Shown here piece by piece: positions 35,232 through 43,434 of a DNA stretch of 64,000 nt; the first letter of the stretch is position 1, and each line of letters opens with the position of its first letter. The stretch is taken from assembly GCA_021325365.1 (NCBI GenBank), contig JAJPHF010000193.1:3262-67261 (forward strand), read 5' to 3'. The translations under genes and the position numbers were made by a program. The notes under the pieces were generated by a model. It saw nothing but the letters and a program-made list of their open reading frames with translations. It was not told the origin of the DNA and made no database searches. The stretch comes from Pseudomonadota bacterium (GTDB lineage: Bacteria > Chloroflexota > UBA6077 > JAJPHF01).

Positions 35232-35489
35232 ATGCGTCGTGTGCTCGTGGCAGCAGCCCTCAGTGGGCTCCTGCTCACCGTACCCCGCCCCGTGTTGGCC
35301 CTCGACTACGCGGAGCCGTCGGTCCCCGAGGAGTACGGCATCTCCGGCCCGGCCGTCATGCCAGACACGAACCCAGGGGAACAGTACGCCTCCCCCCAGA
35401 CGGTGCCGGACGACCCGCCGTTCGTGCCCCACAATACGTGGGACAACCAGCGCGGCGGCTGCGCGCTGTGGGACTGGGACACCTGCTAG
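35232..35489 (+). CDS. Small secreted protein of unknown function
   Basis: An 85-residue exported protein. A signal peptide (RRVLVAAALSGLLLTVPRPVLA) is followed by a short acidic, Pro-rich mature chain (SVPEEYGISGPAVMPDTNP, PQTVPDDPPFVPHNTWDNQ) ending GGCALWDWDTC, where two Cys could form a disulfide. I do not recognise the family. ATG at 35232 has GGAGG 6 nt upstream; longer starts at 35166 or 35177 would bury the signal peptide. It is convergent with the gamma-glutamyltransferase-like gene. Confidence 0.65.
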   Translation: MRRVLVAAALSGLLLTVPRPVLALDYAEPSVPEEYGISGPAVMPDTNPGEQYASPQTVPDDPPFVPHNTWDNQRGGCALWDWDTC

Positions 35490-35584
35490 CGGCGTGCGCC
35501 GTGGCCGGGCAGCCAGGGCGCACGTCGCCCGACGAGCGTGAGATCGGATGGGCAACCGTGCGGGGGAGCAGACCGCCCGGCGGC

Positions 35585-37213
35585 TTACCAGCCGAGCGCG
35601 TGCGCCTCACGGCGAGGGTCCGCCCCGCCGCTGTAGGTGCCGCTGGCGCCGTCCACGGCGATCAGCGTCGCGCTGCCGAAGCGCTCCCCATCGGCGCCGG
35701 TGTCCGCCACCGTGACGGTGTGCCCGCGCGCCTCCAGCTGCGCGGCGAAACCGGGCGGGAAGCGCGGCTCGAGATAGAGTATAGTGTCGCCCGGGGTGGG
35801 CGAGCCACTGACCCAACGCGGTGCGTCCACGGTTGCCTGCACGTCCAGCCCGAAATCGAGCATGTGTACAATCAACTGGAGATTGGTCTGCACCTGGCCC
35901 TGGCCGCCCGGCGTAGCCCCGGCCAGCACAGGCTGGCCGTCGCGGCTCACCAGGAAGGTGTTCAAGGTGTGGAGCGGCTTGAAACCCGGCCGCAAGTGGT
36001 TCGGCCGGGAGGCATCAAGTGGTAGGTTCGCCAGCCGGTCGTTCAGGACGATGCCCGTGCCGTCGACGACCTCGCGCGCGCCGAACAGGTTGAACAGGCT
36101 CTGGATCCAGCAGACGATCCGGCCGTCGCCGTCGGCCACGACCAGGCAGTCGGTGTCCACGCCGCCGGCCGGTGCCCCGTCGCTGGCCGGAATGGCGGCC
36201 GGTTGAGACCCGAGCGCCGCGGCGATCTCGGCGCGGCACTCGGCAGCGTGCTCGGCCGAGAGCAGCCTGTCGAGCGGCACATCCACGGCCGCCGGGTCGG
36301 CCAGGTAACGCGCGGCGTCGGCGAACGCCGCCAGCTTGCACCGCACCAGCAGGTCGACCAGGGCGGCGCTCTCACGGCCGAGCGCCCGCACGTCGAAGCC
36401 GTCGAGGACATTCAACTCTTGCAACAGGATGCATCCCTGCGAGGGCAACGGCTGCTCGTAGACGGCATGGCCGCGATAACTGGTGCGGAGCGGCGGCTGC
36501 CAGGCGGTTGTGTGACGCGCCAGGTCGGCGACCGAGAGAAGCCCGTCGCGCTGAGCAAGCGTGTCCACGACAGCCACCGCTAGCGGACCGAGATAGAAGG
36601 CGTCGCGCCCCTGGCGACCGACCAGCTCCAGAGTTTCGGCCAGCTCCGGCTGCCGAAACAGGTCGCCGCGCTGTGGCACCGCCTCGCCGGACGGGGCGCT
36701 GGCCGCGAGCAGGCGTGCCAGGCTCGGCCACGCCGCCAGCCCGGGCGCCAACGTGGCGAGCGCGCGGTGGAAGGCGCCATCCACGCGGAAGCCGGCCCGG
36801 GCGTAGTACACGGCCGGCGCCAGCAGGTCGGCGAGTGACCGCGAGGCATAGCTGGTGGCAGCGAGGGCCCAGGCGTCGGGGAGGCCGGGCACGGCGACCG
36901 AGCGCGGGCCGAAGCGCGGCGCGCGCTCGCCGGCGAAGGCCGACGGATCCGCCGCGAGCGGCGCGGCGCCACTGCCGTTCACGGCGACGACCCCCTCGTG
37001 CGGCGTGGAGATGAGCCCGAAGGCGTCGCCGCCGACACCGCACCAGGCCGGCCGGACCACCGCCAGGACACCACTGGCAGCGAGCGCCGCGTCGACGGCG
37101 TTACCGCCGTCCATCAACATGTGCAGGCCCGCGGCAGTGGCGAGCGGATGTCCGCTCACGACCATGCCCCGGCTCCCGTGGACCGGGTGCCGCGCGTATG
37201 GCCAGTCGTTCAT
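35585..37213 (-). CDS. Gamma-glutamyltransferase-family Ntn-hydrolase
   Basis: A 542-residue GGT-family proenzyme without a signal peptide, so probably cytoplasmic. N-terminal GMVVSGHPLATAAGLHMLMDGGNAVDAALAA and VRPAWCGVGGDAF are classic; the self-cleavage Thr should be T354 in GVDTDCLVVADGDGRIV. GGTs normally read T-T-H there; the second Thr and His are Asp and Cys here. The C-terminal ATPGGQGQVQTNLQLI and SGSPTPGD segments fit the family. It may act on a gamma-glutamyl amide or another amide and is the last gene of the ring-cleavage cluster. ATG at 37213. Confidence 0.87.
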   Translation of the reverse strand: MNDWPYARHPVHGSRGMVVSGHPLATAAGLHMLMDGGNAVDAALAASGVLAVVRPAWCGVGGDAFGLISTPHEGVVAVNGSGAAPLAADPSAFAGERAPRFGPRSVAVPGLPDAWALAATSYASRSLADLLAPAVYYARAGFRVDGAFHRALATLAPGLAAWPSLARLLAASAPSGEAVPQRGDLFRQPELAETLELVGRQGRDAFYLGPLAVAVVDTLAQRDGLLSVADLARHTTAWQPPLRTSYRGHAVYEQPLPSQGCILLQELNVLDGFDVRALGRESAALVDLLVRCKLAAFADAARYLADPAAVDVPLDRLLSAEHAAECRAEIAAALGSQPAAIPASDGAPAGGVDTDCLVVADGDGRIVCWIQSLFNLFGAREVVDGTGIVLNDRLANLPLDASRPNHLRPGFKPLHTLNTFLVSRDGQPVLAGATPGGQGQVQTNLQLIVHMLDFGLDVQATVDAPRWVSGSPTPGDTILYLEPRFPPGFAAQLEARGHTVTVADTGADGERFGSATLIAVDGASGTYSGGADPRREAHALGW

Positions 37214-37267
37214 GCCGTTCCCTGGTAGCTGAGCAGGAGCCTAGCTGGTCCCGCTCGCACAGCGTCG

Positions 37268-37663
37268 CTATTCCCGCACGACGGCGATCGCCTCGATCTC
37301 GACCAGCATGCCCTCGAACTTCAGTCCGACAATGGCCGTCGAACGCGCCGGCAGCGGCTCCTTGAAGTGCTTGAGATACTCGTCGCTCATCTCTTTGGCG
37401 AGCGTGTTGTCGCGCAGGTAGACAGTAGTTTTCACCACGTCGTCCAGCGTAGCGCCGGCCTCGGCCAGGATGGCGGTGATGTTGCGCAGCGACCATTCCG
37501 TTTGCTCGCGCACGTCGCCGAGGTGCCCGGTCTCGCGGTTGCGGCCCGCCTGCCCGGAGACGAAGATCAGGTTGCCAATGCGGATCGCTTGGCTAAACGG
37601 CCCGGTGGGGGTGGGCGCGTTGGCCGTACGTATACCCTGCTTCTCGCCCGCACCAACATGCAT
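37268..37663 (-). CDS. RidA/YjgF family deaminase-like protein
   Basis: A 131-residue RidA-fold protein (usual 125-135): TPTGPFSQAIRIGNLIFVSGQAGRN, SLRNITAILAEAGATLDDVVKTTVYL, and a C-terminal RSTAIVGLKFEGMLVEIEAIA where the Arg before S-T binds the substrate carboxylate. RidA hydrolyses reactive enamines or imines. Members inside aromatic operons include 2-aminomuconate deaminases, which fits the neighbouring LigAB-like genes. ATG at 37663 has GAGGAG upstream; an ATG at 37690 has no such signal. Confidence 0.9.
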   Translation of the reverse strand: MHVGAGEKQGIRTANAPTPTGPFSQAIRIGNLIFVSGQAGRNRETGHLGDVREQTEWSLRNITAILAEAGATLDDVVKTTVYLRDNTLAKEMSDEYLKHFKEPLPARSTAIVGLKFEGMLVEIEAIAVVRE

Positions 37664-37757
37664 GGCTCGCTCCTCACGAACACGACGCACCGGAGAGTGC
37701 GCGTCGGCTCAGGCCGCGTCCCGGCTATGAGACGCCAGACGCGGCACCCCGCTCAGC

Positions 37758-38588
37758 TTACAGGTCCCAGGCCGCCGCAGGGCAGTTGCCCCAACCGGGG
37801 ACGATCTTGAACTCCACGAAGCTGGGCGGCAGCGTGCCCACGAAGCCCAGCAGCGCCACGTAGTTCAGGTACTCTGGCGTCGAGTTGCCCGCCTGCATCA
37901 TGCGCTCGATCGTCACGTCGTTGAGAATGCGGTCGACGTCGCCGCGCCGCATCAGGTCGAGCGCCAATTGGTCGAACTCCAGATCGCGCCAGCCCATCTT
38001 GGGGCCACCCACCTCGGTGGACAGGTTCAGACTGGCCAGGACGGCGACGCGCTCGTCGCCCGGCCGTGACTCCACCACCTGGCGCAGCACGCGGCCCATC
38101 TCGTAGTAGCGGTGCGGCGTGGGCAGCGGATACGCCCAGACGTTCGTATACACGGGGATGATCGGCAGGTCCTGGTTCGGGGCCACGAACGAGAGGGGCA
38201 CGCAGAAGGCGTGATCCATGCGGAACTCGCGAGCGAAGGCAAAGTCGACGCCCGCCTCGATGCCCTTGCGCAGCACGTCGGCGGCCAGCGCCTCATGCAC
38301 CGGCGCGCGGTACCGAGGAATGCGCTGAATCTCATGCTCGTACCAGAACGGCCCCTCCGCCTGGCGTGCCACGCCGATGCAGAAGCCGGGCATGTTGTCG
38401 AGGAAGAAGTTGTCGAAGTGGTCGTTGGCGAAGACGATCAGCGCGTCGGGACGCGCGGCCTCGAGCTTCTGCCGCAGCACACCAAAGTTGCCGTAGACGT
38501 ACTCTCGGTCCTCCGGCTTCGCGGCCTCCGCCGCCTGGTAGATGCGGGGATTGTGGGTCATCGCCACGGCCGCCACGATCTTGCCCAT
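37758..38588 (-). CDS. LigB-type class III extradiol dioxygenase catalytic subunit
   Basis: A 276-residue LigB-superfamily protein. Fe(II) ligands read as His12 (AMTHNP), His57 (FANDHF) and Glu239 (AGNSTPEYLNY). MDHAF at 124-128 and VPLSF match the second-shell region. At the usual GGLSH acid-base motif this protein reads LNLSTEVGGP, with Thr191 where His is expected. It would open a catechol- or aminophenol-type ring with O2 next to the hydroxyl carbon. It pairs with the LigA-like gene 21 nt upstream. ATG at 38588 was preferred to an adjacent GTG at 38591 (AAGAGG upstream). Confidence 0.87.
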   Translation of the reverse strand: MGKIVAAVAMTHNPRIYQAAEAAKPEDREYVYGNFGVLRQKLEAARPDALIVFANDHFDNFFLDNMPGFCIGVARQAEGPFWYEHEIQRIPRYRAPVHEALAADVLRKGIEAGVDFAFAREFRMDHAFCVPLSFVAPNQDLPIIPVYTNVWAYPLPTPHRYYEMGRVLRQVVESRPGDERVAVLASLNLSTEVGGPKMGWRDLEFDQLALDLMRRGDVDRILNDVTIERMMQAGNSTPEYLNYVALLGFVGTLPPSFVEFKIVPGWGNCPAAAWDL

Positions 38589-38609
38589 CACTCTGCCTCT
38601 TGGGATGAT

Positions 38610-38915
38610 TTAGGCGCTCTGGTAGTAGTCGTAGAACGGATTCGGGATGCCTTTAAGCTGCGGCGCGATCTCCCGCACGTAGGCCTCACGCGAGTTGAGC
38701 ACCACGGACAGATGGTAGAGCAGGACCGGGTGGACGCCCAGGCGGAACAAGGCCACGAGGTCTTTGCCCGCGAGCGCTTGGCGCTGCTCGGCGGTCAGGG
38801 TGAACTGGTCGAGCAGGCTCCTGTCGCCGTCACGATAGGCGAGCGCCTTCTCGCGCTCCACGTAAATCGCGTGAACAGCCTTGCACAGCTCGTAGACCGC
38901 GGTCTGGTCCATCAT
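38610..38915 (-). CDS. LigA-type small subunit of extradiol dioxygenase
   Basis: A 101-residue all-helical protein of the LigA superfamily (protocatechuate 4,5-dioxygenase alpha subunit): FTLTAEQRQALAGKDLVALFRLGVHPVLLYHLSVV is the hallmark, followed by a C-terminal PNPFYDYYQ. The small subunit caps the LigB active site and helps bind the substrate. Two adjacent ATG codons (38915 and 38912) follow GAGGGGAG; the second has better spacing. It is adjacent to the LigB-like gene, as in ligAB and amnAB. Confidence 0.88.
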   Translation of the reverse strand: MMDQTAVYELCKAVHAIYVEREKALAYRDGDRSLLDQFTLTAEQRQALAGKDLVALFRLGVHPVLLYHLSVVLNSREAYVREIAPQLKGIPNPFYDYYQSA

Positions 38916-39009
38916 CTCCCCTCTTGTCTGCTGGGTCGGGATGCGGACGGGCGCGCGACCCGTATGGTCGCGGCGGGCGTTCGGTTCTCTTTGAGTGTAG
39001 CCTAGGAGG

Positions 39010-39028
39010 CCCCGCTAATGTAGCGGGG
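39010..39028. repeat. Stem-loop between binding protein and LigA-like genes
   Basis: CCCCGCTA and TAGCGGGG pair perfectly around ATG. It lies 16 nt after the binding-protein stop on the minus strand, within a 128-nt gap. There is no T-run on the minus strand, so it is more likely a transcript-stability or partial-termination hairpin inside the operon than a full terminator. Confidence 0.5.
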
Positions 39029-39043
39029 GGCGCATAATTTAGC

Positions 39044-40234
39044 TTAGGGCCGCGTGGCGCCGGCGATCGGCCGCCCCGGATCGTCAAGCCCAGGATAGAT
39101 GCCGAGGTCCGCGAGCGCACGGTCCACGAACCGCGTGGTCGCCCAACGCTCAACGGGCAGGTCGACGCCGCTCGGGACGGTTCCCGACTCGGCTAGAAAG
39201 CGCGCCGTCTGGCGGTAGTCGTCGAGATTCATCAGCCCGTTCACGCCCCAGCCCGATCCGTAGTACGACCACAGCTCGGCCAGCTCGTCGCGGTCCAACT
39301 CGGGGCGCCGCGCCACCATGCCATCCACCCACGCCTGCTGACTTTGCGCCAGGTGGCGCGACGCAGCCATCAGCGCGCGAGTGAGCCGCGTAAGCTCCTC
39401 CGGCTTGCTCTGGATGATTGCCATCGGCGCGGCGTTCACCTTGGAGACGAACGGCGCCTGCCGGTAGTAGGCGTCTGCATCGAGCAGAACCCGCACGTTG
39501 GGCTCTTGGCGAATGGCTTCCCAGGTCGCGACGGAGAACGACGTCGCGTCGACATTGCCCGCTACTAGCGCCTTCGCGCGGTTCTGTGGCTCTCCGACGC
39601 CGATGAACGTGATGTCTATGGCAGGATCGACGCCGAATGACTTCATGACGATCATACTCTGCGTGTGATCGACGCTGCCGACGCGTGCGATGCCGAAAGT
39701 GCGCCCTTTCAGGTCGTGCGGCGTGCGCAGGTCGCCGTTGCCCGCGAGCAAGAAGTACTGGCGCGCGTTGGGCGAGTGGACCGCGCGCAAGTCGGCCTTG
39801 CCGGTCGCCACCAGCTCGATCACCTCGGGCACGCCAATGTTGGCCACGTCCGCCTGGCCTGACAACAGCGCCGCGATGGCCAGCGGCGTGCCGCTCATCT
39901 CCATCAAGTCGACGTCCAGCCCCTCGCGCTCGTAGAAGCCGAGGTCCTTGGCGAGCCACATCACCGCGTTGGGGATGAGCGACACCGTGGGGTCCGTTAC
40001 CGCCAGCTTGATGCCGAGCGCGGGTGGGGGACTGGGCGCGGCAGTCGGGCTGGCCGCGGTGGACGCGGCCGCGGCGGGGTGGCTAGTGCTCGGCTCCGCG
40101 GCAGGCGCGCCGAGCGAGGCCGCTGGCGGGGCGGCGCACCCTGCCAGCCCCACCAGCGTCAGCAGGAGTCCTGTCGCCGTCCCGGCACCGCGCACGATGG
40201 ACCGCAGCTCAGGGACACCGCGCGGCCGGATCAT
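39044..40234 (-). CDS. ABC transporter substrate-binding lipoprotein (NMT1/TauA-like)
   Basis: A 396-residue lipoprotein: signal peptide with lipobox VGLAGC (Cys33), Ala/Pro/Ser linker to about 72, then the NMT1-like fold (IKLAVTDPTVSLIPNAVMWLAKDLGFYEREGLDVDLMEM, PLAIAALLSGQADVANIGVPE, DLKGRTFGIARVG). The ligand is probably an anionic organic compound destined for the dioxygenase cluster in which it sits. No permease or ATPase is nearby. Its ATG overlaps the stop of the GlcG-like gene (ATGA), showing translational coupling. Confidence 0.87.
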   Translation of the reverse strand: MIRPRGVPELRSIVRGAGTATGLLLTLVGLAGCAAPPAASLGAPAAEPSTSHPAAAASTAASPTAAPSPPPALGIKLAVTDPTVSLIPNAVMWLAKDLGFYEREGLDVDLMEMSGTPLAIAALLSGQADVANIGVPEVIELVATGKADLRAVHSPNARQYFLLAGNGDLRTPHDLKGRTFGIARVGSVDHTQSMIVMKSFGVDPAIDITFIGVGEPQNRAKALVAGNVDATSFSVATWEAIRQEPNVRVLLDADAYYRQAPFVSKVNAAPMAIIQSKPEELTRLTRALMAASRHLAQSQQAWVDGMVARRPELDRDELAELWSYYGSGWGVNGLMNLDDYRQTARFLAESGTVPSGVDLPVERWATTRFVDRALADLGIYPGLDDPGRPIAGATRP

Positions 40235-40656
40235 ACGGCCGCTCGGCGACTAGCGACGACAGCATCCCAATCCGCCGCAGTGCGCGCCACGTAGTCGTCC
40301 ACGTCGGGCGAGCCGCCGCCAACGCCGATCGCGCCAACGAACTCCCCGGCCGCGTAGAGAGGGTAGCCGCCCTTGTTCAGCGTCACCCCGCCTGGGATGA
40401 TCTCCGTCAGGCTCTGCGCGAACATCGGGCGCTTCTCCCACTGCTCGCACAGCTCGGCCGTCGGCTTGCGGAACGCCGCGGCCAGGCGAGCCTTGCCCAT
40501 CGCCATGTACGGCCCGTGCCAGGCAACGCTCTTGCCACGCGCCACCAGGACCGGGTGGCCGGCGGGATCGTGGACTGCCACGCTCACCTCGACGCCCCGC
40601 TCCTGGCCAATCGCCTTCGCCCGCTGCACGTAGGCCAGCGCTTGCTCGTACTCCAT
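40231..40656 (-). CDS. GlcG/HbpS family (DUF336) heme-binding-like protein
   Basis: A 141-residue single-domain protein: ALAYVQRAKAIGQERGVEVSVAVHDPAGHPVLVARG, then GGVTLNKGGYPLYAAGEFVGAIGVGGGSPDVDDYVAR, the standard GlcG/HbpS pattern. Members bind heme or small acids and are common accessory proteins in catabolic operons. GGAGAGACTG precedes ATG. It lies 41 nt after the amidohydrolase gene and overlaps the binding-protein gene by 4 nt. Confidence 0.88.
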   Translation of the reverse strand: MEYEQALAYVQRAKAIGQERGVEVSVAVHDPAGHPVLVARGKSVAWHGPYMAMGKARLAAAFRKPTAELCEQWEKRPMFAQSLTEIIPGGVTLNKGGYPLYAAGEFVGAIGVGGGSPDVDDYVARTAADWDAVVASRRAAV

Positions 40657-40697
40657 CAGTCTCTCCGGCCCCCACGGGGCGTCCTGGCGCTTTCCTG

Positions 40698-41879
40698 CTA
40701 CGACAGGCGCAGATAGCGCGCGGCGTTGTCGTAGAGCAGCTTGCGGATCGCCTGCTGCCCCAAGCTCGTCCAGCCGATCACCTCGGCCGGCGAGTCGGGG
40801 AACTGGCTCTCGGGGTGCGGGTAGTCGGACTCGTACATTAGCACGCCGTCGCCCAGGATGTCGACGACCGCCTTCGTCATCGCCTCGCCCTCGTGCATCT
40901 CGATGGCGTTGAAGATGCGGCCCATCTGGGCGTACTCGACGGGCGTGTGCTGCAGCGGCCGCACGGAGCCTTTCACGTAGTCGATCTGCTTACCCAGGCG
41001 GATCAGCCAGTTGGGCAGCCAGCCGTGGCCGCACTCCACCACGGCGGCGCGGAGGTTCGGGTAGCGGTCGAGCACGCCGCCGCAGATTAGGTACGCCAGG
41101 AAACGCTGGGCGCCCCAAACGTGGGCGGCCGTGCGCGCGATGGCCGAATTACCCCAGATGTCGCGGTAGCCGGGAAAGTAGGGCGGTTCGTAGAAGAAGC
41201 TGTGGTGGATGAGCGGCAGGTTGGCGTCGTTCATCACCGCCCACAGGGCGTCGAGGTCCGGGTCGTCGACCGGCATGCCCTCCGGCAGGATCAGCCAGAC
41301 GGCGCCCACCCAGGGCTCCCGCGCCAGCGCCCGCACCTCGGCGACAGCCCACTCGAGGTCGCCGCCGGGGGCCAGGATCAGACCCTTCAGGCGGTTCGGA
41401 TCGGGGCTGCAGTAGTTGCGCATGTAGCGGTGGTAGCCGCGATAGAGGCCTTCGGTGAGTTTCACGTCGAGGCCGGAGCTGGCCGTGGACCAGGTGCCCG
41501 GAATGATCAGGTCGACGTCCACGCCCTCGATGTCCATGTCGTGCAGGCGGCCCTCGGGGTTGTCGTGCTGCACGCGCTCGGTGGCATGCTCGCGGGCCAG
41601 GTTCTGCACGTGGGCTTCGAGCGGCCCAGCGCCCCCCGCCTCGATCATCTCCACGCCCGGCTTTTGACCGGCGATGCGCTCGTAGGGGATCGGCCGGACC
41701 TTAATGGTGGTCCACTCGCCCGGCGGGTGGCCGCGCCCGGCCGGCGAGCGCATGGTGCGCTGGTAGGGACGCAACTCCTCCAGCCGTGGCCGGAAGCTCG
41801 GCTCGACGTATTCGGCCAGCACTTCGAGCGACGGCGTCACGTGGGTATCGATGTCGATGATGCGATAGCCGTCTCGCAC
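40698..41879 (-). CDS. Amidohydrolase family protein (ACMSD-like) of the ring-cleavage cluster
   Basis: A 393-residue amidohydrolase-2 protein, first gene of the seven-gene minus-strand cluster. Metal motifs: IIDIDTHVTPS (D-x-H), LIHHSFFYEPP, VVECGHGWLPNW and MYESDYPHPES. ACMSD-type enzymes decarboxylate aminocarboxymuconate semialdehyde; others hydrolyse or decarboxylate aromatic acids. GTG at 41879 was chosen because TAGGAGGAG lies 2-8 nt upstream and the conserved domain begins a few residues later; a longer frame from 42113 would read through a 40-bp palindrome. Confidence 0.85.
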   Translation of the reverse strand: MRDGYRIIDIDTHVTPSLEVLAEYVEPSFRPRLEELRPYQRTMRSPAGRGHPPGEWTTIKVRPIPYERIAGQKPGVEMIEAGGAGPLEAHVQNLAREHATERVQHDNPEGRLHDMDIEGVDVDLIIPGTWSTASSGLDVKLTEGLYRGYHRYMRNYCSPDPNRLKGLILAPGGDLEWAVAEVRALAREPWVGAVWLILPEGMPVDDPDLDALWAVMNDANLPLIHHSFFYEPPYFPGYRDIWGNSAIARTAAHVWGAQRFLAYLICGGVLDRYPNLRAAVVECGHGWLPNWLIRLGKQIDYVKGSVRPLQHTPVEYAQMGRIFNAIEMHEGEAMTKAVVDILGDGVLMYESDYPHPESQFPDSPAEVIGWTSLGQQAIRKLLYDNAARYLRLS

Positions 41880-42214
41880 GGCTCCTCCTATTGTTGCGGC
41901 GCGCGGCGCGCCGCGGAATGGCGGCGCGAGGTAACCGCGCAAAGCGGCGCCGGGGACGCCGCCTCCCCCTGGGGCCGGCTCGGCGCAGCCGAGCGCGCGG
42001 TAACTTGTAACCCGATTGCGGATTGCCGCACAAGACGTGCGTTGGGTGGGAATCCATGGACTCGCGTTGGCAGGCTTCACCCCGCGGGGTGAAGCCTGCC
42101 AACGGAGACTCACGGAATGGAGTGGCTGACGGGGCGCAGGTAGCCGCGCTGCGGTTCGTGGTAGAGTAGTCCACTCATAATCACAACGAACAGCGACGCG
42201 AAGGAGGCACGGAC
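41880..42214. other. 335-bp divergent control region rich in palindromes
   Basis: Lies between the ring-cleavage cluster and the LLM oxidoreductase gene, so it should hold both promoters. It contains several inverted repeats: a GC palindrome near 41900-41920, GCTCGGC-GCA-GCCGAGC around 41980-42000, and the perfect 40-bp palindrome at 42065-42104. CATAAT at 42176-42181 is a possible plus-strand -10, but I see no good -35. Confidence 0.55.
42065..42104. repeat. Perfect 40-bp palindrome without a loop
   Basis: Two 20-bp arms meet at CCCG/CGGG with no spacer and no mismatch. It lies 186 nt upstream of the amidohydrolase GTG and 111 nt upstream of the LLM oxidoreductase GTG, in a divergent promoter region where a terminator would make little sense. 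It could be a regulator site, a cruciform or a REP-like element. Confidence 0.92.
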
Positions 42215-43309
42215 GTGGCGGAGGGCGCGAACGGGGCGGTGGGAGCCCCGACGGCGATCGAGTTCGGCATCTTCGACTGGATGGACCGCGGCAGCGCCGA
42301 TCTGGGAGCGCAGTACCAGCAGCGGCTACAGATGCTCGAAGTTGCCGAGGAGATGGGCTTCCTCTGCTACCATCTGGCCGAGCACCATGGCACGCCCCTC
42401 GGCCTGGCCCCGTCGCCCAGCGTATTCCTGGCCGCCGCAGCCGAGCGTACCCGGCGCATGCGCATTGGGCCGCTCGTCTACCTCTTGTCGCTCTACAATC
42501 CGGTGCGGCTGCTGGAAGAGATCTGCATGCTGGACCACCTCAGCGGCGGCCGCTTCGATCTAGGGGTGGGACGTGGCATCTCGCCGTTCGAGCTGGCCAC
42601 GCTGAACGTGGCCATCGCGGAGTCGCGGGCAATTTTCCACGAGGCGCTCAGCGTGATCCTGCAGGGCCTTGCCACGGGCGAGGTGGACCACGCGGGCCGA
42701 TACTTCACGTTCAAGAACGTTCGTGTCCAGGTACAGCCCGTCCAGCGGCCTTACCCGCCGCTGTGGTATCCGACGAGCAACGCCGAGACGGTGCCCTGGA
42801 TTGCGGAGCACGGCTTCAACACGATCTTTGGCCTGCCGACACTGCCGCCGATCCGCGAGCAGCGCGCGATCTACCAGAGAGTCGCCGCCGAGCACCAGGA
42901 CGATCCCGACCGCCTGAACGGCCACGTGGCAGCGCCGAAATACGGCCTGAATCGGATCGTCTACGTGGCGGAGACGGACGCGCAAGCCCGCGCGGAGGCG
43001 AAGGCCGCGTACCCGACCTTCTTCCACAACTTTGAATACCTATGGGCGCTGAATGGCGACCACCGCTACGACGACCTGGCCGACTTCGACGCCCGCCTGG
43101 CGCGCGGCGGAGTGATCGTTGGCTCGCCCGAGACGGTGCGCGCGCAGGTGGCGGAATGCCTGGAGCAGACCGGCTGCAACTATTTCTCGGGCGCCTTCGC
43201 CTGGGGCAGCCTGACGACGCAGCAGGTTGTAACTTCCGTCCGGCTGTTCGGCGAGCACGTGATTCCCGCCATCCGCACGTCCACTGCCCCGGCCGGCGTT
43301 ATCCTATAG
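42215..43309 (+). CDS. LLM class flavin-dependent oxidoreductase (bacterial luciferase-like)
   Basis: A 364-residue luciferase-like monooxygenase: MLEVAEEMGFLCYHLAEHHGTPLGLAPSPSVFLAAAAERT, MRIGPLVYLLSLYNPVRLLEEICMLDHLSGGRFDLGVGRG and PVQRPYPPLWYPTSNAE are typical of the FMNH2-dependent LuxA-like branch. It would oxidise an organic substrate with O2 and reduced flavin. GTG at 42215 has AAGGAGG 8 nt upstream. The gene is divergent from the ring-cleavage cluster and may act on the same compound or a precursor, which is inference from position. Confidence 0.9.
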   Translation: MAEGANGAVGAPTAIEFGIFDWMDRGSADLGAQYQQRLQMLEVAEEMGFLCYHLAEHHGTPLGLAPSPSVFLAAAAERTRRMRIGPLVYLLSLYNPVRLLEEICMLDHLSGGRFDLGVGRGISPFELATLNVAIAESRAIFHEALSVILQGLATGEVDHAGRYFTFKNVRVQVQPVQRPYPPLWYPTSNAETVPWIAEHGFNTIFGLPTLPPIREQRAIYQRVAAEHQDDPDRLNGHVAAPKYGLNRIVYVAETDAQARAEAKAAYPTFFHNFEYLWALNGDHRYDDLADFDARLARGGVIVGSPETVRAQVAECLEQTGCNYFSGAFAWGSLTTQQVVTSVRLFGEHVIPAIRTSTAPAGVIL

Positions 43310-43434
43310 CGTCGCCGGGCAGCCGCGCGAACATGGCACCGCGCTTCGGGCGTACCGTGGTGCTAGCACTCTGGCAAAACTGGTAAAATCGGGTGGACTT
43401 GTCGCGCCCACCGCTCTAGCTAGAGAGCAGCTAC

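Noticed and set aside
42153..42181. Sigma-70-type promoter for the LLM oxidoreductase gene using CATAAT
   Set aside because: The -10 is fair but no -35 is found at 16-18 nt; not strong enough to annotate.
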